From Hemileia vastatrix (Eukaryota > Basidiomycota > Pucciniomycetes > Pucciniales > Zaghouaniaceae), in assembly GCA_030280995.1 (NCBI GenBank), contig JASXTE010000015.1, positions 22,030,501-22,094,500 of the forward strand: 64,000 nucleotides of DNA, read 5' to 3'. Both the position numbers and the translations under genes were made by a program. The stretch's first letter is position 1. Every line of letters begins with the position of its first letter. Positions 56,701-64,000 of this stretch are shown one piece after another. The notes beneath the pieces were generated by a model. It had not been told where the DNA came from. It saw nothing but the letters and a program-made list of their open reading frames with translations, and did no database searches.

Positions 56701-59700
56701 ATTTCTTCTCCTAGACCTTCTGGGCATTTGTTGAAATCTTGTAACTCACTGACCCAATGTAAAGGTAGAACAACAACTGAAATGGATGATTTATTACATG
56801 AAATAAATACTGCTTCTTTTGGTGATCAGTTGACTAGTGAACAAAAGGATTCTATTGTTGCCTCTATTACCTCTTTCCCTATGGCTTTTGCTTATGGTTC
56901 TCATGTCTTGGGAATTGTTCAGGAAGAGATGAAAATTACCTTATCCTGTAATTTGAGTGATATTCCTCCTTCCCTTAAGAAAAAACCATATCCTGCTTCT
57001 CCATCAAAAAGAAAAGATATTGAAGATAATATTGAAACATTATTGAAAATGAATATCATTGAGAAAGTGGATGTCACCCCCAAATATTGTGTCATCTCCC
57101 CAGTCTTGATTTCTTACGAAAAAGATAAAGCTAGATTATGTGGAGATTACAGAGCTTTAAATACTTATACTGTTGATGATATTTATCCTTTACCCAGAAT
57201 TAATTCAATACATGCTACCTTGCAAGGTGCAAAATTTATTAGTTGTCTGGATGGTAATAAAGGTTATCATCAAGTTCCAGTTGAGAAAAATTCTCAAAAT
57301 TTTTTGCTTATTGCTACTCATATGGGAATATATAAGTATGTTAGGATGCCATTTGGCCCTAAAAATGCTCCTTCAGTTTTCCAGAAAGTCATGGATAACA
57401 CTTTCCATCAAGAAATTATTGAAGGTTGGCTCATGGTTTATATTGATGATATTATTGTTTTTTCTAAAACTTTTGATGAACATATAATTCACTTGAATAG
57501 AGTTTTCCAAAAAATGGATGAAATCAATATGACCTTTTCTTTAAAAAAGTGTAAATTTGGTTTTCAATCTTTGAAAGTCCTTGGCCATGTTGTGTCAGGC
57601 TTACAAATTTGTGTAGACTATAATAAAGTTGCTGCCATTCAAAATGTGAAAGCACCAACTTCTGTAAGAGAAATCCAAAGTTTTTTGGGTATGTGTGGCT
57701 ATTATAGACAATATATTAAAAATTATCAGGTCATAGCCTTGCCTCTTACAAAACTGACCAGAAAAGATGTTGCTTTTCTCTGGAATAATGACTGTCAAAA
57801 AGCTTTTGATACATTAAAAAGTTGCTTAATGACAGCCCCTATATTGGCTCTTCCAGATTTTAACAAGCCATTTGTCCTTTATAGAGATGCTAGCTTTATT
57901 GGTCTGGGTGCTGCCCTTCACCAAAAGCAAATTATTAATGATAAATCCTCAGAGGTTGTAATTCGTTATATTTCAAGAACCTTAAGAAATAGTGAATTGA
58001 AATATGGTGCCACTCAATTGGAGTGCTTAGCAGTTGTTTGGGCTCTTGAGAAACTTCATTACTATTTGGATGACCAAAAATTTGAGTTGGTAACTGACTG
58101 TAGTGCTGTGAGGTTTCTCTTAAACCTCAAGACACCTAACAGACATATGTTCAGGTGGCAACTTGCTGTTCAAGAATACAGAGGAAGGATGACAATTATC
58201 CATAGAGCTGGAAATTTTCACTCTAATGTTGATATGCTCTCCAGATTGCCTCTGCCAAATAATGACTCCAATCCTGCTTATGTACCTGAAGATGATACTG
58301 TTCATATCCATGGTATATTTATAGTTGATATGGAAGAGGAGTTATTACAGTTAATACTGGATTCATATGATAAAGATTCTGATTTAAATAAATTGGTTAC
58401 TATCTTAAATAATCCTAAGAATGCTTCAATTCAAGCATTAATAAAAACTCTTCTTGAAAAGTACCAAAATGCTTTAAATAAAGGAAAGTTCTCTATTGAA
58501 GATGGTTATATATATTATAGAAGGAAGCTTACCAATGTAATTGTTATTCCTCCTTCAATGAAAGAAACTATCCTCAAACTTTGTCATGATGAAATATTAG
58601 CTGGTCATTTTGATCTTGAAAAAACATTGATTAGAATCAAAAACACTGCATGGTGGGCTAATATGTCTGAAGACACAAAATTATATGTTGAATCTTGTGA
58701 TTCCTGCCAAAAATCTAAAAGGTTAACAGGTAAGAGAGCAGGGTTATTACAACATATTGAAGCACCTAGTGCTCCCTGGCAAATCATTAATATGGATTTT
58801 GTCACTGGTCTTCCTGTTGCAGTTAAAGACAGCTTTAACTCTTGTTGTGTAATTGTTGATAGATTCACAAAAATGTGCAAATTTATTCCAACCCACAAAG
58901 ATGTATCCACCAAAGAATTAGCCTTCTTATGGTGGTCTTACATGTTTAATATTATTGGGTTTCCAAAAGTCATTATCTCTGATAGGGATCCAAAATTCAC
59001 TTCTGAGTTTTGGACCTCTTTGATGGATATTTGTGGCTGTGAGTTGAAATTGTCTACAGCTCATCATCCTCAGACTGATGGTCTAGCTGAAAGAATGATT
59101 CAAACTCTGGAAGATATGATTAGAAGGTATTGTGCCTTTGGTTTAGAATATAAAGACAATGACAGATTTACTCATGATTGGGTCACTCTTTTACCTGGTC
59201 TTGAATTTGCATATAATAGCACTGTTCATTCTGTCACTGAGAAAAAGCCTTTTGAGCTTTGGTTGGGTTATGTCCCAAATACTCCTGCTCAGATTCTCAA
59301 TAATAAATTACCTAAGTTGGAACTACACCCTGGTGTAAAATCTTTTATGCAAATGCAACAGCTATGCAGAAAACATGCTCAGAGTTGTATTGATAAAGCA
59401 TTTGAATATGAAAAGAAAAGATGGGATAAATCCCATAAAGAATACACATTTAACAAGGGTGATGAAGTGTTGATCTCTACTGTCCATTTCAATTTACAAG
59501 GTAACCACAAATTAAAAGATCCTTTTGTAGGACCATTTGTTGTTAAAAGAATGGTTGGTGATAATGCAGTAGAAGTTGTATTGTATTCTCCATATTATAG
59601 GAAACATCCTGTCTTTCCCATTTCTTTGCTTAAGCCTTATACTTCCAACAGTGACTTATTTCCAAAAAGAAGAGGAAGACCTAAGAAGAACCCTCAGGAA

Positions 59701-59880
59701 GTCACAGAAACAGCAGAAATTGATAAAATTCTCAATGATAGAATTATCACTTCTGAGAGAGGTACTGAATATTTATTGAGATATAAGAACAAATCATCTG
59801 AACATGATGCATGGATACCTGGCAAGGAAATTTCAAATCTGCCTACTCTGTTGAAAAAATACAAAAAGAAAAAATCTTAG
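53713..59880 (+). pseudogene. Element C gag-pol polyprotein, 2055 codons with a single nonsense codon
   Basis: One frame from ATG 53713 to TAG 59878-59880. The only visible interruption is a TAG at 55459-55461 (codon 583), where B and A have Trp in the gag core. Domains by approximate codon: coiled coil 330-480, gag core 565-740, zinc knuckle 770-790, protease 880-990 (LDSGAGGSVVSE), RT 1080-1260 (YIDDIIVF near 1243), RNase H 1340-1450, integrase 1610-1900 with HHCC and DDE, chromodomain 1990-2050. RNase H reads LYRDASFIG where B has LYTDASFIG; the catalytic Asp remains. One continuous Gag-Pol frame without a frameshift is common in fungal chromoviruses. Activity is not claimed. Confidence 0.94.
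53804..54394 (+). other. Second, overlapping gag frame in element C
   Basis: The same 196-codon frame as in B, ending PPLPW-stop. The joining intron is 53788-53851 (GTAAGT...TGCAG, 64 nt, phase 0). A further conserved donor/acceptor pair, GTAAGT at 54391 and TTCTGCAG at 54441-54448, would end the protein at the same PW-stop. Confidence 0.6.
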
Positions 59881-59913
59881 CATTTTTTTATTATTTTTTT
59901 TAGAGTGAGGGAG

Positions 59914-61049
59914 TGTCAGCCAGGCTATTCAAGGAGTCCAGTAAATGATATGTAACTTATAAAACCTGAAAGAGTGGGTAAGAATTGTATTTAATGAATA
60001 TAACTTAATATTTTATTGCATAATAAAATTATATAAGTATTTTATTATATACAAGTGTTACATTAAATTTATTGGTTATATAAATTTTTATATACAGTTA
60101 AATTGAACATAATATAATATATTCTACAAATAAGGGCGCATTTTTATGTATTTAATAATTATAAATTTATATTTCATTAATTGAAAAACATATATTATAA
60201 TTATAAGTGTAAAATTGACTTATAATATATTTAAATTAATTATTTAAATTTTTATATTAAATAACACCTTTCATATAATACTAAACAATAATTAATGACG
60301 CTTCTTTTTACCCTTAATTGTTTTAGAAAAAACCAATTAATTATTTTATACTAAATTGAGATTAATTACATGTTTTGTTGCGTCAAAGTATTTTTTGTTT
60401 CACTTAAAATATCCTTTAATCAGACTGTACCATCTGTTTGGAATTATTTTTCTCATAGTTCCTATGTTCCAATCTTGTTTAGTTATTCACTATTTTCACT
60501 TACTGATTTGGGAATTAATGGCGGGAAAATTGGATTCTTAATTGGGGTTTTAATTATTTGTTTCATATTTTTCTCTACATTGTTATGTTTCATTTACTCT
60601 TTGATATATTTGTTTTATTCTATTCTAATCATTGTATTTACAAATATAGTGGCGCTTCAGAGGATCCATTGCCTATAAAAGGGCCTTGGATAATCCCCTG
60701 TAGCCTCATCACTTATTATACACTCAACAAATCAAATACTATTTTACTACGTTTATATTTTTTTATTAGTAATACAATTCTAATTAAAAGTCTATATAAC
60801 AAATTAAAGGTTGCTTTAAGTCTGATAGTAATTAAAAGTGTTTGCCGCGCAGAACCCTTACATTGAATAATATTATTATTAATAAATTCTAAGTTTTTGT
60901 CACCTCTCAAAGTTGCTCGCCGTTGTTTCCCTCTCAAATAAATTAAATATATATTATTGTAATTTATTTCTTTTATTTTCCCTTGTCCTCCTCCTTCTCT
61001 CCTCCTTTTCTCCTATTTTCCTTACCTTCTTCTAGACGACTGACCGACA
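59914..61049 (+). repeat. 3' LTR of element C
   Basis: 1136 bp, TGTCAGCC...ACCGACA, TATA box at 60674-60683. Followed by AAGAA. Confidence 0.95.
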
Positions 61050-61054
61050 AAGAA

Positions 61055-62424
61055 TCTCAAGGTAAGAGAATAGAAAAAAATTGATAGAGTGATTAAGGTC
61101 AATGATATCAATTGTATGATGAAATTTTTGATGAATTTAGAGTATGGAAGGCATGAATTTTATATGATATAAAAGGAAAATCTGTACAGATTTTTAATTA
61201 AAAAATTTTTATGCTTCAGAGTGCTGCATATAAATGTGATGATACTGAAAATTTGGTGAAATTAACCATTATTGTGAAACCAGCACTTTTGGTAAATAAA
61301 ATGAATATTTGAGTGAAATAATTAGCTTATATGAGTTTTGAAATAAACAAGTGTTGGGTCTGGTTTGGTGTGTAAATCTTCACTTAGATAAGTGCAGATG
61401 TGACCAAAATTAAGTGCAAATTTGTAAGTGTGAATTGTCCAAATTTGAAACATTCTAATGGGTATTACCACACAATATTTGGGGGGGACTTGCTAACAAG
61501 TCCTCAACTTGAAGTCAGATGGAACTCAGACTGAACTTACAATGATTTGGCACTGAACTTCACTTTGAGCTCCTTTTAAGCTCTTAACCAAGGGTGATGA
61601 TTTGGAACTGAAATAATATTGAGATTTCAATGAAAAATTAATAGAAACTCAAACAAGGGGAGTTTAAGAATCTGATCAATTCACAGTATTTTTTTATAAA
61701 ACAAAGTTTAATTTTAGTTTTGAGTTGCAATTGATCAGTAGAAAGATGGAAAATTGTATAATTTATTTATAAAATATTACTTTTAGCCTGTCTGATGATT
61801 TTAATCATTTTTTTCAGAAAAAATATATAATAAATTCAGTGACTCTTTTTTTTTGAAAAATCCATTTAATGTAAAATTTGGAGATTTAATTTTTTATTTT
61901 AAACCATATGGCCTGATTCTTTTTTTGATGTAGTTTTACATTTTTTGATTATGAATTATATTTATTTTCAATTCAATTAAGTTATATAGAAAACATGTTG
62001 AAGCATCAAAATTCTAAAAAAAAATTCTTCTAGAATACAGTAAAAACACCCAGAAATAAATAAATAAAAGATAACAATTTGTTTTCCTAATCTCTGACTC
62101 AATGCTGTATTCTCACAGCTTTTTTATACTAGCCACTAATATTTGAGAAATCATTTGATTATATTTCTGAAAAGAAGTATAACTCTTATAGTAGTAAATT
62201 TTAACCCAGCTCTTGAAATTTAAAAATGCAAGAAGATGATTAAAATTAAAATGAAGTTAATTTTTGTTCTTTTTTTTCTAGATACTCCTCAACTACTAAG
62301 CAGTTCTTTAATAAACATTTGGTAAAATTAATACATATAAGAGATTCTGGAAGATTTCATGATGTATTTCAAGAAGAAAATTTAAAAATTTTGTAAGTTG
62401 CTTTAGTTATCTCATGAGGTGAAA
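61055..62424. other. AT-rich spacer with one exon-like segment (62282-62392)
   Basis: Mostly non-coding. At 62282-62392 a segment bounded by a pyrimidine-rich TTTTTTTTCTAG acceptor and a GTAAGT donor is open for 37 codons (includes TTKQFFNKHLVKLI and SGRFHDVFQEENLKI). It may be an internal exon of a gene extending outside or of a relic; I do not recognise it. A perfect small hairpin, GGACTTGCTAACAAGTCC, lies at about 61487-61504. Confidence 0.35.
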
Positions 62425-62429
62425 GAATT

Positions 62430-63665
62430 TGTCAGCCAGGCTGTCCCAGGAACCCAGTAAATAAACATACAATTTATTGGAACTAATTAAAGACATAATA
62501 ATTGCCGAGTATGCATTTAAAATTAATATTATATGACATAATAAATTTATATTAATATTTTATTTATATAAATAAAGTAAATATTATTTTAATTTTATTA
62601 TAAGATAATTTAAAAGTATTTAATTATATTCCATAACAAAGGGCACATTGTTTATTTAATAATTATAAATTAATTAATTAAGAACTTATAAGATAATTAT
62701 ATTTAAGTGTTTATCTTATATTGTAATTACTTTAATTAATTAAATTTAATTATTAAAATATACTTTTTCATATACCATTATCCATAATTATTGCCGCCGT
62801 TTTTAGACCCTTAATTGTGTCAATAAAAAATTAAATAAATTATAATACTTATTTTATAAAATAGTATTATAATTCTCAACTTAATTTAGTAATGAATTAA
62901 TTACTTGTTTCATTTAAATTAATTATTTAATTACATAGTTGGAACAATTAATTAATTTCTTTATACTAAATTAAAATTGATTACATATTTTGTTGCGTCA
63001 AAATATTTTTTCTTGTTTCACTTAAAAACCCTTAAAGCAGACTGTACCATCTGTTTTGAACTATTTTTCTCATAGTTCCTATCTCTCAGGCTTGTTTAGC
63101 TACTCACTATTTTTACTTACTCATTTGGGAATTAGTTGTGGGAAAATTTGGCTCTTATTTGGGGTTTTAATTATTTGTTTCATATTTTTCTCAAAATTGT
63201 TATGTTTCACTTATTCTTTTATTTTCTTGTTTCATCTTATTATGACTCTTGTATTTACAAATGTAGTGGCGCTTCAGAGGACCCATTTCCTATAAAAAGG
63301 CCTTGGATAATCCCCTGTAGCCTCATCACTTACTATGCAAACCAAATCTGAACAAACTGTCAATATAATACGTTTTATTATTATTTTTATTAGCATTAAA
63401 ATTCTAATTTAAATTCTATATAAATATTTACAGGTTGCTTTAAGTCTGATAGTAATTATAGTGTTTGCCGCGCAGAACCCTTACTTTAAATAATATTGTT
63501 ATTTAATAAAACCTCACTGTTGTCCCTCAAGTAACTCGTCATTGTCTCACTTTAAATAAATTACTACTTTATTTCTTTTACTTTCCATAAACCTTTCTGT
63601 CCTATTTTCATTTTCTCCTCCTTTTCTTCCCCTTTTCTTACCTTCTTCTAGACGACTGGCCGACA
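62430..63665 (+). mobile_element. Solo LTR D of the B/C family
   Basis: One 1236-bp LTR, TGTCAGCC...GGCCGACA, with GAATT on both sides (62425-62429 and 63666-63670) and no internal region. This is the product of recombination between the two LTRs of a full element. It is clearly diverged from the LTRs of B and C but keeps the TATA box (63291-63300) and the CCCCTGTAGCCTCATCACTT block. Confidence 0.93.
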
Positions 63666-63670
63666 GAATT

Positions 63671-64000
63671 AATCACTACTCAGTGAATTGTTCATATGAA
63701 AAACCAAAATTTAAACCAGATGTAACATTTTAAACATCAAAAATTACAAAACAGTATGAATCTCTTTAAAATTTAATTTCAATGCTAAGTGTGCTTCCAC
63801 ACTATATGGTGGGATAATTTCTGGGTCTACCTGGGAATAAGAACCATTGATTTTCAAAATTGGTCTCATGTGAAAAAATAATCTTCAGGTTGAATTTTAG
63901 ACTATTACATAGCACAAGAACTGAATTCAATAGGTAAGTGCAATATTTTTTCATAATTCCATTAGTTTCTCATTGAAAAACTACTATATTATAATTATTT
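63671..64000. other. AT-rich flank to the window end
   Basis: About 330 bp without a supported feature. Confidence 0.5.

Larger units (their letters stand above)
51887..61049 (+). mobile_element. Element C: Ty3/gypsy chromovirus, plus strand, nearly intact
   Basis: LTRs at 51887-53023 and 59914-61049 are almost identical. The AAGAA duplication is at 51882-51886 and 61050-61054. It is the same family as B, with the same leader, primer-binding-like TGGGGACC (53026) and polypurine tract. Near-identical LTRs and one visible stop in gag-pol point to a recent insertion. Confidence 0.95.

Overview
The window looks like a chromosome segment of a basidiomycete fungus, most likely a rust fungus (Pucciniales). 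This is an inference from AT-rich sequence, host genes with many short GT-AG introns, abundant Ty3/gypsy chromoviruses and a fungal Tet-like 2OG-Fe(II) oxygenase. I could not run a taxonomic search.

Region 1 (1-6390) is the only host gene island. It holds the 5' end of the DNA polymerase epsilon catalytic subunit gene (minus), an unrecognised 315-residue basic, disordered protein (minus), the complex I subunit NDUFA2/B8 (minus) and, divergent from NDUFA2 across about 150 bp, the NEDD8-activating enzyme regulatory subunit ULA1/APPBP1 (plus, eight exons). Two MluI cell-cycle boxes lie just upstream of the polymerase gene.

Region 2 (6391-14336) is repeat debris: one arm of a diverged ~1.2 kb inverted repeat, a decayed Pro/Tyr-rich gene, a 1.0 kb non-autonomous LTR element with a target duplication, and a decayed Tc1/mariner transposase.

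Region 3 (14337-30122) is a minus-strand chromovirus (element A, target duplication AATAT). Its upstream LTR is split by a 7.3 kb PIF/Harbinger DNA transposon (22668-29998, target duplication TAA). That transposon carries a Myb-like gene, a TET/JBP-type dioxygenase gene, a DDE transposase gene, a minisatellite and a large C-rich/G-rich palindrome. All three genes carry at least one disabling mutation.

Region 4 (30123-42472) holds the other arm of the inverted repeat, a second minus-strand Ty3/gypsy element (E, 32782-41186, target duplication TAGAC) with a plus-strand cysteine-rich accessory ORF, and ~1.1 kb of an 8-bp AAAAATTT satellite.

Region 5 (42473-64000) holds two plus-strand chromovirus copies of one family (B, target duplication TTTAT; C, target duplication AAGAA) and a solo LTR (D, target duplication GAATT). 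C has one visible nonsense codon in a 2055-codon gag-pol frame; B has two stops and a frameshift. All three gag genes (A, B, C) contain a second overlapping reading frame that a conserved small intron joins to the gag start codon.

The strongest candidates for something undescribed are the Harbinger transposon carrying a Tet-like dioxygenase, the antisense Zn2Cys6-like ORF in element E, and the spliced overlapping gag frame.
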